This document shows, in pieces, positions 1-8,943 of a stretch of 64,000 nucleotides of DNA. Source of the stretch: Caulobacter sp. UNC279MFTsu5.1. Lineage in GTDB: Bacteria > Pseudomonadota > Alphaproteobacteria > Caulobacterales > Caulobacteraceae. The stretch lies in contig NZ_FORN01000012.1 in NCBI RefSeq assembly GCF_900114015.1, positions 62,001 to 126,000 of the forward strand. The letters run 5' to 3'. The first letter of the stretch is position 1. Each line of letters starts with the position of its first letter. The translations under genes and the position numbers were made by a program. Below the pieces are notes generated by a model, which ran no database searches, had not been told where the DNA came from, and worked only from the letters and a program-made list of their open reading frames with translations.

Positions 1-1398
1 GTTGATCACGACGACATCCTTCCCGACTATGCCCTGCTGGTCGTCGCTGACGCCTTGAACCGCAACCCCGGCACCAGAATCCTATATTCGGACGAGGACA
101 AGCTTGCCCCGTCCGGCCAACGTTGCGATCCATACTTCAAGTCCGACTTCAACCGCTTCCTGATGTTTGGCCATAACATGGTCAGCCATCTGGGCGTCTA
201 TCAGCGCACGCTGCTCGAAACCATCGGCGGCTTTCGCAAGGGCTACGAGGGCAGCCAGGACTACGATCTTTTCCTCCGCTGCCTGGACCACTGCTCGGAT
301 AGCGAGATCGTGCACATCCCGCACGTGCTCTACCATTGGCGGATGATTCCCGGATCAACGGCGGTCTCGGCGGACCAGAAGAGCTACGCCATCGTCGCCG
401 CGCAGAAGTCGATCAATGACTTCATGCGGCGCAATCAACTTCCGTTCGAAGTGGTCGATGGCGTCGCGCCGGGACTGACGCGGCTTGCCGTCGTCGGAGA
501 CCCCGAGCGACGAACCGTATCGATCGTGATCCCCACCCGCGACGGCTTGGACCTTCTGCGTCCGTGTCTGGAATCCCTGCGCGGCAGCATCGATGACGCC
601 GTCGAAGTGGTTATCGTCGACAATGATTCCGTCGAGCCGGAGACCCACGCCTATCTGGCGGAGCTGGCCCTCGAGCCTGGTTTCAAGGTTGTCGCCGCGC
701 CCGGCGCCTTCAACTTTTCGGCGATATGCAACCTTGGCGTCGCGGCCTCTAGCGGCGAAATCATCTGCTTGCTGAACAACGATACGGAATTGGAAACTCA
801 GGACTGGCTGACTCGGGCCAGAGCCCTGCTTTCGATGCCCGATGTCGGTATCGTCGGCGCGCGACTTATCTATCCGGACCGATCGATCCAGCATTTTGGC
901 CTCTATCTGGGCATGGGCGCGCACGGCGTGGCGGGCACGCCCCATCGTGGTCTGCCGATGAGCGACTTCGGTCCGTTCGGCAAGGCGCGGCTGATCCAAG
1001 AATTCTCAGCCGTTACAGCTGCTTGCTTATTTGTGAAGCGACCGCTTTACGAGGCCGTCGGAGGGCTGGACCCGGAACTGCGCGTGGCCTACAACGACGT
1101 CGATTTCTGCCTAAAAGTGCGAGCCCTGGGCAAGAAAATCCTGTGTGACCCGGACATCGTCCTGATCCACAAAGAGTCCAAAACTCGAGGGGCCGACACC
1201 GACAACCTAAAGGCCGAGCGCTTGGAAATGGAAGCGCGAACGATGCGCGCCCGTTGGAACAAGCAATTGGCCAACGACCCCTACTACAATCCGAACCTCA
1301 CGCTGGACCGCGACGACTTCAGTCTCGCCGACGCTCCTAGATCGCCGCTACCATGGCGGCGGACAGAGGCAAATACGGCGAGAATGCGTCAATCGTGA
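1..1398 (+). CDS. two-domain family 2 glycosyltransferase (5' partial)
   Basis: The frame is open from base 1, so the gene begins before the window; 465 residues are visible. The fragment starts with VDHDD, the metal/nucleotide-binding motif inside a first GT-A domain, followed by YSDEDK and a C-terminal GQDYDL-like SQDYDL segment ending near HVLYHWR. A second GT2 domain starts near fragment residue 173 (VSIVIPTRDG), with VIVDNDS and LLNNDTEL motifs, and runs to about residue 420. Tandem GT2 proteins of this type add successive sugars to O-antigen or capsule chains on the cytoplasmic face of the membrane. It sits about 100 bp upstream of an ABC export pair, which supports a polysaccharide role. 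Donor and acceptor cannot be read from the sequence. Confidence 0.9.
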   Translation, partial: VDHDDILPDYALLVVADALNRNPGTRILYSDEDKLAPSGQRCDPYFKSDFNRFLMFGHNMVSHLGVYQRTLLETIGGFRKGYEGSQDYDLFLRCLDHCSDSEIVHIPHVLYHWRMIPGSTAVSADQKSYAIVAAQKSINDFMRRNQLPFEVVDGVAPGLTRLAVVGDPERRTVSIVIPTRDGLDLLRPCLESLRGSIDDAVEVVIVDNDSVEPETHAYLAELALEPGFKVVAAPGAFNFSAICNLGVAASSGEIICLLNNDTELETQDWLTRARALLSMPDVGIVGARLIYPDRSIQHFGLYLGMGAHGVAGTPHRGLPMSDFGPFGKARLIQEFSAVTAACLFVKRPLYEAVGGLDPELRVAYNDVDFCLKVRALGKKILCDPDIVLIHKESKTRGADTDNLKAERLEMEARTMRARWNKQLANDPYYNPNLTLDRDDFSLADAPRSPLPWRRTEANTARMRQS

Positions 1399-1499
1399 GG
1401 TATATCGCGGGCCCACTTTCTCCACCCGAATCAGACTGCTAGAAGCCACGACTGTTTTGCCATCGCTTGATCATGGCCATGCGACCAAAGGATGACTAA

Positions 1500-2297
1500 A
1501 TGGATATTGCGCGGGACTTTGCAGCCGCCACCCAAGACTTGGGGGCTGGCGCCCGGCTGGCTCCTCTTTGGTGGCGCGTGGGACTTGAACAAACGGTAGC
1601 CCGCTATCGCCGGACATTGCTTGGCCCATTCTGGCTTGCAAGCTCCACCTTGGCGACGGCGTTTTCTTTGGCGATCGTCTTTGGTTCGATCTTCGGCGCA
1701 AGCCTAGCCCAAAGCTTTCCCTTCATCATGGCGGGCGTCGTGGCCTGGTCCGTGACGGGCGGCATGCTGGGTGAGAGCGCGAACACCTTCATGCTCGGCG
1801 CCGGCATCATGCAGGTTCAGAAGCTGCCACTCAGCTTCCACGCCTTCCTGCAGGTCAACCGCATGATGATCAATTTCCTGCACCAAGTCGTCGCGTTCTG
1901 GGCCGTGATGGCGCTGCTCCGGATGTTTCCCCTGCCGCACTGGCAACTAATTCTCTCGCTGCCGCTGGCGGCCGCCACCGCTCTGCTGTTCAGCATTCCC
2001 GTTGGCATGCTCGCCACCCGATACCGCGACATCAACTACATGATCGGCTTCATCTCCCAAGCCCTGTTCATGTTGACGCCGGTGTTCTGGCGCAAGGGCC
2101 AGATGTCTCCGAAGCTGCACTGGATCGCCGACCTCAATCCCTTCGCCCACCTCCTTGAGATCGTCAGGCAGCCCCTGCTTGGGCACCCGGCCGCTTTGAC
2201 TGATTGGCTCGCTTCGCTCGGCTTCTTCGTCGTCGCCGGCGTCGTGGCGGTGCTTAGCCTGACCCTCTATCGCCGCCGCGTCGTGTTCTGGCTCTAG
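1500..2297 (+). CDS. ABC-2 type polysaccharide export permease (Wzm-like)
   Basis: This 265-residue protein is the membrane half of an ABC exporter for lipid-linked O-antigen or capsule. The N-terminal YRRTLLGPFW motif is typical of ABC-2 polysaccharide permeases, and about six hydrophobic segments follow, with TRYRDI in a cytoplasmic loop. The ATG is preceded by an AAAGGA Shine-Dalgarno-like sequence. The ATPase partner starts 10 bp downstream, so the two form a transcription unit. An ABC exporter implies chain synthesis on an undecaprenol carrier in the cytoplasm, consistent with the neighbouring glycosyltransferases. The gene name wzm is not asserted because naming differs between loci. 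Confidence 0.92.
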   Translation: MDIARDFAAATQDLGAGARLAPLWWRVGLEQTVARYRRTLLGPFWLASSTLATAFSLAIVFGSIFGASLAQSFPFIMAGVVAWSVTGGMLGESANTFMLGAGIMQVQKLPLSFHAFLQVNRMMINFLHQVVAFWAVMALLRMFPLPHWQLILSLPLAAATALLFSIPVGMLATRYRDINYMIGFISQALFMLTPVFWRKGQMSPKLHWIADLNPFAHLLEIVRQPLLGHPAALTDWLASLGFFVVAGVVAVLSLTLYRRRVVFWL

Positions 2298-2307
2298 GAT
2301 TGCAACG

Positions 2308-3048
2308 ATGACGATCTCCATTTCGCTCAACGGCGTCACGCTGGACTACGCGATCTATAGCGTGCGCGCGCAATCCCTGCGGAACGCCGTTCTGAACATG
2401 GCCGTGGGCGGCAAATTGATGAAGGGCTCGAACGACGTCACCGTCGTGCGCGCGCTCAACAATGTCAGCTTCACCCTGCGGGAAGGCGATCGCCTTGGCC
2501 TTGTGGGCCACAATGGTTCGGGCAAGACCTCGATGCTGAAGGTGCTCGCCGGCGTCTACGAGCCAACCGGCGGCAGGATCCGCGTCGATGGTCGCGTCAG
2601 CTCGATGATCTCGATGAGCATCGGCCTGGACCACGACGCATCTGGCATCCAGAACATCCGAAACCTTGCGATGATGCAGCAGATCCCCAAGAAGGAGATC
2701 GAGCGACGCCTTCCCGAAATCATCTCGTTCTCGGAGCTGGGCGCCTACATCCACATGCCGTTCAAGACCTATTCGGCCGGGATGATGGCGCGCCTGACCT
2801 TCTCGGTCGCAACAGCGCTGAACGCCGACATCCTGATCATGGACGAGTGGATCAGCGCCGGCGACGCCGAGTTCCAGCAAAAGGCCGCGGCACGCATGGC
2901 CAGCCTGGTCGATGAGGCCAAGATCGTCGTGATCGCCAGCCACGACATGAGTCTTATCAAGCGTGTCTGCAACAAGGTCATGGTTATGGAAGGCGGACAG
3001 GCGACCTTCTTCGGTTCGACTGAGGAATGGATCCGGCTGACCACATGA
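2308..3048 (+). CDS. ABC-type polysaccharide exporter ATPase (Wzt-like)
   Basis: The 246-residue protein has Walker A GHNGSGKT (residues 67-74), signature YSAGMMARL (155-163), Walker B DILIMDEW (174-181) and the switch SHD (211-213). Its order and spacing match the TagH/Wzt branch of O-antigen and teichoic-acid exporters. It ends soon after the nucleotide-binding domain, so it lacks the C-terminal carbohydrate-binding domain that some Wzt proteins use to recognise capped chains. Chain length control is therefore probably not by that mechanism. The stop codon overlaps the start of the next glycosyltransferase gene. Confidence 0.93.
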   Translation: MTISISLNGVTLDYAIYSVRAQSLRNAVLNMAVGGKLMKGSNDVTVVRALNNVSFTLREGDRLGLVGHNGSGKTSMLKVLAGVYEPTGGRIRVDGRVSSMISMSIGLDHDASGIQNIRNLAMMQQIPKKEIERRLPEIISFSELGAYIHMPFKTYSAGMMARLTFSVATALNADILIMDEWISAGDAEFQQKAAARMASLVDEAKIVVIASHDMSLIKRVCNKVMVMEGGQATFFGSTEEWIRLTT

Positions 3049-5483
3049 TGTCGTCGATCCCGGCGCCCTTGAAGGATGTCATTGCGGGTGATCAGCCGGG
3101 GGTCTTCGTGGCGACCGGCGACGATCCCCAGATGCTCTGGAAAACGCCGAAAGACCGGGTCGACCTGCGCGAACGCGCCGCGGTTCGCGTAACGGCGACC
3201 TTCGAAGTGCTGGAAGGCCAGATCGTCGATCCCTGCGTTTACGCGGACTGGGGCGACGGCTTTTCTCCGCAGACGCACAAGCCTTTATCGCTGGTCTCGG
3301 ACGGCACCTACACCGGCGCCGTCTATTCCGACGCTGGGGATCTTCGTCGCCTGCGGTTTGACCCCTCCACCACCAGTTGCCGCTTTCGCTTGGAGGCCTT
3401 CACCGTGGAGCCGGCCGCCGAGGCCAGCCACCGGGTGCCGCACCTCTCGGCCGCGCGTCGCGGCTTGCGCGCCGCCCTACGCTTCATGCCGGCCGGATTG
3501 CGGGGCTGGGTGCGTGCTGGACTGAGCCTGCTGCGCGGCGACTTTCATGCGCGGGCGATCAAGGCCCAGTTCCTGCGGCTGAACGGCCGTCCCTGGCGCA
3601 CGACCTATGTCCGCGCTTCCGAGGTTGCGCGCAACCTCCGTAGCCCCGACTTCGCGGCGCCGCCCCTGGAACCGCCTCGCCGGGCGATCGACGGCCCGCG
3701 CACGGTCGCTTTCTATCTTCCCCAGTTCCACCCCATCGCGGAGAACGACGCCTGGTGGGGCCAGGGGTTCACGGAGTGGGCCAACGTGGCCAAGGCCGTG
3801 CCGCAGTTCGTGGGCCACCTCCAGCCGCGCCTCCCCGCCGACTTGGGTTATTATGATCTTCGCGTCCGGGACGTCCAACGCGCCCAAGCCGATCTCGCCC
3901 GAAGATCGGGCGTCGACGCCTTCTGCTTCCATTACTACTGGTTCGCCGGCAAGCGCCTGCTGGAGAAGCCCCTGGACGCCTTCGTCGATGATCCGGAGAT
4001 CACCTTGCCGTTCGCTCTCTGTTGGGCGAACGAGAACTGGACGCGGCGATGGGACGGCGACGAAGGCCAGATCTTGATCGGGCAAAAGCATTCGCCCGAG
4101 GATGACTACGCCGTTCTTGATGATCTCGCCCGCTACATGCGCTCCCCGCGTTATCTGAGGGTCGGTGATCGACCGCTGCTGATCGTCTATCGGCCTGACG
4201 CTCTGCCCGACGCCAGGGCCACCGTGGTCCGGTGGAGAGAACGGGCGCGAGCGATCGGTATCGGCGAAATCTACGTGGCCTGCACCAACGCCTTCGGCTT
4301 CAGTGACTACAAAGCGTCCGACTTCGACAGCCTCGTGGAGTTCCCGCCCCACGCTTTGGCCCAAGGAGAGATGACCGATCAGATTCTTCCCCTGAACAGC
4401 GACTTTTCTGGTCGGGTCTATGACTATGGTCAGGTAGTCGCGGCCAAGGCCGTTGACTTGGCCGAACTGCGTGACACCCAACGTAAACCAGGCGTGATGC
4501 CCAGTTGGGACAACGAGGCGCGCAAGCCCGGAGCGGGACACGTGTTCCACAACGCGACCCCCGAACGATTCCACTACTGGATGCGTAGCGCGTTGACGGC
4601 TGCGGCCAGGGCGCCGCGGCCTGACGAGCGCCTGGTCTTCATAAACGCTTGGAACGAGTGGGCCGAAGGGGCCTATCTGGAACCGGATCGCTGGTATGGC
4701 CACGCCTTCGCCCAGGCCCTTCGCTCGGCGCTCGAGGCCGACGCCCCACGCCTGGGCGTTGACCAAGGTCGGTCGGATGTAGTCTGCGGCTCCGCCGGTC
4801 GCGCACGCGCTGTCGTGCTATTGCATCTCCACTACGCGGAGCTCATCGAGGAGTTCGCCGGCCGACTCGCGCCCTTGCGGGGGGTGATGGACACATCGAT
4901 CACCTTTCCCGAGACCTGGTCGTCACAGGAACTGGAGCGCCTGAAGGCGGCGTTCCCTCTAGCTAGGCTGACCCCGGTTCCCAATCGTGGACGCGACGTC
5001 GCCCCCTTCATCTCCGAACTGGGCTGGGCTCGGACCGTCGGATATTCCATCTTCTGCAAGATTCACTCCAAGCGTTCGCCACACATGGCGCGGGGCGACG
5101 CCTGGCGCGAGGCCCTGGTGTCCCCTTTGCTCGATCAGGCCAGCGCCGTTATCGAGCGGTTCGAGGCCGAACAGGACCTTGGTCTTCTCGCGACGGCGGC
5201 CGCGCGGACACCCCTGGGGACGCACGGCGTGATGCACAACAACGCCAAAGCCATGGCGACCCTTTCGACCAGTCTTGGCTTCGTTGTGAACGCCCAGACC
5301 GCATTCCCCGCCGGCACGATGTTCTGGGGCCGCACCGCGGCGTTCGACGCTCTGGCGACAGCCGCACCGCTCGCTTTCGAGCCGGAGATGGGCAGGATCG
5401 ACGGAACACTCGCCCACGCGCTGGAACGAGCCATGGGAGCCATCGTCACGACTTCGGGTCGGCGCGTCTCGTGGGACCTGTAG
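3045..5483 (+). CDS. WbsX-like glycosyltransferase fused to RgpF domain
   Basis: A protein of about 812 residues with three parts. Residues 1-200 form a beta-rich N-terminal region without a recognised family. Residues about 220-570 carry a WbsX-type domain (FYLPQFHPIAEND, WWGQGFTEW, FCFHYYWFAG, ANENWTRRWD, NAWNEWAEGAYLEPD). Residues about 590-800 are a RgpF/rhamnan-synthesis domain (LHLHYAELIEEF, NRGRDVAPF, KIHSKRS). Both domains occur in O-antigen and rhamnose-glucose polysaccharide loci and are thought to transfer sugars. The chosen ATG overlaps the upstream stop as ATGA, implying translational coupling; an in-frame ATG at 3027 directly follows GAGGA, so it is too close to a Shine-Dalgarno. 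The same RgpF module recurs in the protein at 13876. Confidence 0.88.
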   Translation: MMSSIPAPLKDVIAGDQPGVFVATGDDPQMLWKTPKDRVDLRERAAVRVTATFEVLEGQIVDPCVYADWGDGFSPQTHKPLSLVSDGTYTGAVYSDAGDLRRLRFDPSTTSCRFRLEAFTVEPAAEASHRVPHLSAARRGLRAALRFMPAGLRGWVRAGLSLLRGDFHARAIKAQFLRLNGRPWRTTYVRASEVARNLRSPDFAAPPLEPPRRAIDGPRTVAFYLPQFHPIAENDAWWGQGFTEWANVAKAVPQFVGHLQPRLPADLGYYDLRVRDVQRAQADLARRSGVDAFCFHYYWFAGKRLLEKPLDAFVDDPEITLPFALCWANENWTRRWDGDEGQILIGQKHSPEDDYAVLDDLARYMRSPRYLRVGDRPLLIVYRPDALPDARATVVRWRERARAIGIGEIYVACTNAFGFSDYKASDFDSLVEFPPHALAQGEMTDQILPLNSDFSGRVYDYGQVVAAKAVDLAELRDTQRKPGVMPSWDNEARKPGAGHVFHNATPERFHYWMRSALTAAARAPRPDERLVFINAWNEWAEGAYLEPDRWYGHAFAQALRSALEADAPRLGVDQGRSDVVCGSAGRARAVVLLHLHYAELIEEFAGRLAPLRGVMDTSITFPETWSSQELERLKAAFPLARLTPVPNRGRDVAPFISELGWARTVGYSIFCKIHSKRSPHMARGDAWREALVSPLLDQASAVIERFEAEQDLGLLATAAARTPLGTHGVMHNNAKAMATLSTSLGFVVNAQTAFPAGTMFWGRTAAFDALATAAPLAFEPEMGRIDGTLAHALERAMGAIVTTSGRRVSWDL

Positions 5484-5485
5484 CC

Positions 5486-6757
5486 ATGCGGCGACCCCGC
5501 GATTTGCTCCACCGCGGAGCCGAACGGGCTCTGGGCGTCCTCAGGACAATCAAACGGATGCCCTTGCGCCTCGAATCCGAGCCGGAAGTACTGACACGTG
5601 TTCCCACGGTGTCGCAGGTGGTCACGGACGAGGTTGCCGCGCCCGGCGTGTTCGCCGAACTGCAGGCTGCGGAACACATTCCCGAGGAAGTCATGAAAGC
5701 GCGGCTGGATGGCCGCAGCGCCGGCCAGGATCTGCCCGAATGGCATGACGGAACCGGCGGCGCGCCCATGGCCGGCGTTAGGGTCTGTCGCGTAAGGCAG
5801 GCGCTCCACATGCCTAGCTACGGCGCCGTTATCACCGCCAGCGGGTCGGTGCTCAAGGCCTCCGTGGGGGAAGCGCTTTACCTGACGCCCAGCTTGGCGG
5901 GCTTGCCCGGGGTCCAACTCGTCGAGGGTCGCCCCCTGATCACCGTGCCGCGCGGTGCGCCCGTGCTGGACAAGGCGGCGGTCTTCACGGCCTGGGGCGG
6001 ACGCTTCAACTACGGTCACTTTCTTCTGGATTGCATGACGACCCTGACTGCGCTGGAACAAAGTGGTCTGACGGCCGACTTCACACTCATCGCGCCGCCG
6101 CTGAACGACTGGCAGCGCGAAATGGTCGCCTTGTTGCTGGGCGCCGATCGCGCCCGCGAAGTTCGAGAGATCGCCGCGCCGGTGATCCATGTCGACGACC
6201 TGGTCTTCGCCAGTCCAATGGATCACTTTCTCCACGCCCCGAATCGCCCCCTGGACGAGGTCCGAGCCAGGATCATCGCGTCGGTCGACGCCGCCCCGAC
6301 AGGCGTTTCAAGGCTCTACGTCAATCGGCTGAAAGACACAAAGCGTCCATTGGTGAACGAGTCGGAGCTGGAAGCCGCGCTGATCGCTCGGGGCTTTACC
6401 TCCGTCGCCCCAGAGACACTGCCGCTTGCCCGACAGATCGCCCTCTTCCGCGACGCCGATGTGATCGTGGCCCCGACCGGCGCGGCCTTGGCCAACACCT
6501 TGTTCTGCAAGCCGGGCGCCAAGGTCTTCGAGATTCAGCCGACCAATTTCACAAGTATCTGGACCCGCGGCGTCTGCCATCTGATCGACGCCCACTGGCA
6601 TGGCTTCTTCGCGCCGTCCCCGCTTTCCGAAACAGAGATCAACATCGAGGGAATTGCGCGCCCGGGCGCGGCGTTCCGCTGGCGGATCACTCCGTCGGAG
6701 GTTCTCGACTGGATCGACCGCGGCATCGCGCGCGATGACGCCGTGGCGGCGCAGTGA
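5486..6757 (+). CDS. family 61 (DUF563) glycosyltransferase
   Basis: The 423-residue product contains the DUF563/GT61 core: GGRFNYGHFLLDCM near residue 171, the LYVNRL segment, and IVAPTGAALANTLFCKPG near residue 325, followed by VFEIQP. GT61 enzymes transfer xylose, N-acetylglucosamine or similar sugars; in bacteria they are common in capsule and O-antigen loci. The ATG chosen lies 2 bp after the preceding stop; a GTG at 5471 would overlap it. The last bases overlap the next gene as GTGA. Donor specificity cannot be inferred. Confidence 0.85.
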   Translation: MRRPRDLLHRGAERALGVLRTIKRMPLRLESEPEVLTRVPTVSQVVTDEVAAPGVFAELQAAEHIPEEVMKARLDGRSAGQDLPEWHDGTGGAPMAGVRVCRVRQALHMPSYGAVITASGSVLKASVGEALYLTPSLAGLPGVQLVEGRPLITVPRGAPVLDKAAVFTAWGGRFNYGHFLLDCMTTLTALEQSGLTADFTLIAPPLNDWQREMVALLLGADRAREVREIAAPVIHVDDLVFASPMDHFLHAPNRPLDEVRARIIASVDAAPTGVSRLYVNRLKDTKRPLVNESELEAALIARGFTSVAPETLPLARQIALFRDADVIVAPTGAALANTLFCKPGAKVFEIQPTNFTSIWTRGVCHLIDAHWHGFFAPSPLSETEINIEGIARPGAAFRWRITPSEVLDWIDRGIARDDAVAAQ

Positions 6758-7902
6758 AGATCCCCAGCGTCTCGGCAGGCGACTTGCCCAGGACCGCCGC
6801 CTGGCCCACGCCACGGCGTTTGTGGTCCGTGCGTTCACGCCTAACCCGTCCCAGCACGACCGTTCACACCCTGGACGTAGGTCTCGCCGAGCTCTTCGAT
6901 CTGGAGCCGGCTCTGGACGGTTCCGCGGGCTTGGCGGCGCTAGGTCCGGATCACTGCCTTGCGCCACGATCGTACGAATCCCGCCCCTTCATCGACTGCA
7001 CGGCGTCGAACGTCTTGTTGACCCGCGCCGCGAAGGCCGTCGTCGCACCCGGACGAGGCCTCATCGAGGAATTCAACGTCGGATCACGCGAAGCCTGGCC
7101 GCGCGAATTGCTTAGCCATGATTTCCGGCATGGCTTGGCGGATTGGAAGAGCGCTGGACGCGCGCGGGTCGAGTACGTGCCCGGAGTTAGCGTGCCGTTT
7201 TGCCACTACGGCCTGGCCGCGTTCGGTCACTTCGTGCTCGACGGCCTGCTCCAGATCTATCTCAATCATCGCGCCCTGACGTCGGGCGAAGCCATCCTCG
7301 TCCACTGGCCTTTCGAGGAAGCCTGGATGAGTGACCTGATCGCCCAACTCGACCTGCCTCGGACGGCGCGGCGTGTTCTGCGGAAAGACGCCGCGCTCCT
7401 GGAGACGGCTCGCCTTTCGTCTGCCCTGGCGGGACATGGAGTCTATTTTCCGGCAGCCTACTCACTGAAATTCTTCGACTGGCTGCGTGAACGCCTGGTC
7501 GGGACCCGCACTGTCCCGACCAGCTTCAAGCGACTCTATATTCGGCGCCGGGCCGGGGGGCGCCGGCCGGTCCATGACCAAGATCAACTGGAGGGATTTC
7601 TACGCGGCCGGGGTTTCGAGATTCTGGACCCGCACGCCGAATCTGTCAGTCGCCAGGCCCAACGGATCGCGGGCGCCGACCTTCTGCTATCCAGTTGGGG
7701 ATCGGGCCTGGCCCTGGCGCCCCTGCTGGGCGGCGCGCGGCGCGTTCTGGAATTGACCCCCGAAACCGTCACGGATGTTTGGTTCTCAAGGCAGGCGGCC
7801 GTCAACGGACTGCGCTATACGCCGATCATCCACCCGTCCACAGATGGATCAATTCGACCGAACCTCCCAGCCATCGACCAAGCCCTCGGCCGGCTGGCTT
7901 GA
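6754..7902 (+). CDS. family 61 (DUF563) glycosyltransferase, second copy
   Basis: This 382-residue protein has the same core as its upstream neighbour: FCHYGLAAFGHFVLDGLL near residue 149, FKRLYIRRRAGGRR, and LLLSSWGSGLALAPLLGGA near residue 310, then RVLELTPE. The start is GTG overlapping the previous stop by four bases. The usual glycine after the first loop motif is replaced by SSWGSGLA, a common variant. The pair probably acts sequentially on one glycan. Identity between the two is low apart from the motifs, so they are old paralogues rather than a recent duplication. Confidence 0.83.
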   Translation: MKIPSVSAGDLPRTAAWPTPRRLWSVRSRLTRPSTTVHTLDVGLAELFDLEPALDGSAGLAALGPDHCLAPRSYESRPFIDCTASNVLLTRAAKAVVAPGRGLIEEFNVGSREAWPRELLSHDFRHGLADWKSAGRARVEYVPGVSVPFCHYGLAAFGHFVLDGLLQIYLNHRALTSGEAILVHWPFEEAWMSDLIAQLDLPRTARRVLRKDAALLETARLSSALAGHGVYFPAAYSLKFFDWLRERLVGTRTVPTSFKRLYIRRRAGGRRPVHDQDQLEGFLRGRGFEILDPHAESVSRQAQRIAGADLLLSSWGSGLALAPLLGGARRVLELTPETVTDVWFSRQAAVNGLRYTPIIHPSTDGSIRPNLPAIDQALGRLA

Positions 7903-7983
7903 GACGACGGATCCCAGGGCGCGTTGGACGAAAGTGTGAACGGTTGCGCTTCCAAAACTCTTGGATCTAGAGCCTGGGAACGT

Positions 7984-8880
7984 CTACGAGGAACCGCTCA
8001 ATCGACTGACAGATGACGATGTCCGGCTGATACTCTTCAACGAGATCTGGATCAAAACGAACCAACGGCCGAACCACCATGAAAGTCCGGTCGGCGATCC
8101 ACCCCGCTCGAAAAACGAATTCCCAAATGCCAAGACCCGCTTCTTAATCGGCGCGTTGGCGTTGCTCCAGGTCCTTTGCTGACCCAGGTGGCCGTCCGGG
8201 TCCACGCAGTGCAGCAGGCGCATGCCGTCCTGATAATGCCAGAGTTCGGGCGATGTCGGCTGGGAGACGCGATTGTAGAACACCATGCCGCTGAAATGGT
8301 CGCCCAGGTCGGATCGCATTATCTGCGCCGGCCCGAATTCGATGATCGGCGCGCCAAAACCCAGCCTCTCCAACGCGACCTGGAAAATCTTCAGATTACC
8401 GGACGGGGAAAGGTGGCCGTTGGCTTTCGGGAAAGCGCTCAGCGCCTCTTCGTCGTCAAAAACGTCTCGCGCGTCGAGATAGTCCATCCTGTGCCCCTGA
8501 GATGCGGTGATCGCCCGCTGCAGCGGCGTTCCGGCGAACGCGGGAAAAGGGGCCTTAGCCGGCAGAAGCGAGGACTTTTCAGGGATCATGATCTGCAGGA
8601 ACTGGATGTTTCGCGCCTGGAGGAACGCCCGGCGCGCCTCGATTTTCGATATCCATTGCGCCGCGAGCCGCTGAGCCTCCTCCTCATCCATCAGATACTG
8701 CGCGCAGATATCGTTGGCGCCCGAATAGACGAACAGATGGCCGTCGAAACCGAACACCACGATCTTATCCATGGAGCTCGTGCCCACGGGTATTTCCACA
8801 AGACAAGTTTCCACCGTCCTGCGGTCGGCGAGGTATTCGGAACTAATGATCGGCCAGGTCTTCTCCAAGTCCAGTTCCAA
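7984..8880 (-). CDS. SGNH/AlgX-like O-acetyltransferase homologue, 3' end frameshifted
   Basis: The protein resembles alginate O-acetyltransferase-like SGNH proteins: VVFGFDGHLFVYSGAND near the N terminus, IQFLQIMIPEKSSLLP, DARDVF, the NGHLSPSGN segment carrying a candidate catalytic Asn/His region, and VLAFGNSFFERGG. Such proteins acetylate exported polysaccharide in the periplasm, though no signal peptide is visible here. After SWWFGRWF the frame changes: the reading here ends in an unrelated serine-rich tail. The alternative frame encodes PDIVICQSIERFL, the expected family C terminus, and stops at 7967. A deletion of a length not divisible by three would explain this. The start is uncertain: TTG at 8880 lacks a Shine-Dalgarno, and ATG at 8772 is possible. 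Confidence 0.6.
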   Translation of the reverse strand: MELDLEKTWPIISSEYLADRRTVETCLVEIPVGTSSMDKIVVFGFDGHLFVYSGANDICAQYLMDEEEAQRLAAQWISKIEARRAFLQARNIQFLQIMIPEKSSLLPAKAPFPAFAGTPLQRAITASQGHRMDYLDARDVFDDEEALSAFPKANGHLSPSGNLKIFQVALERLGFGAPIIEFGPAQIMRSDLGDHFSGMVFYNRVSQPTSPELWHYQDGMRLLHCVDPDGHLGQQRTWSNANAPIKKRVLAFGNSFFERGGSPTGLSWWFGRWFVLIQISLKSISRTSSSVSRLSGSS

Positions 8881-8943
8881 TAACTTTGGTGGTGGTGCGG
8901 CCGGAGTTCGCCGTCTCGGCGATTGACTCCAGCCGCCGCGCGA

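Noticed and set aside
8881..8943. Open stretch between STELLO and acetyltransferase genes that reads LIARRLESIAETANSG in one frame
   Set aside because: No start codon is available in that frame and it ends within 30 codons; it may be a remnant of the acetyltransferase 5' end, but this is not supported enough.
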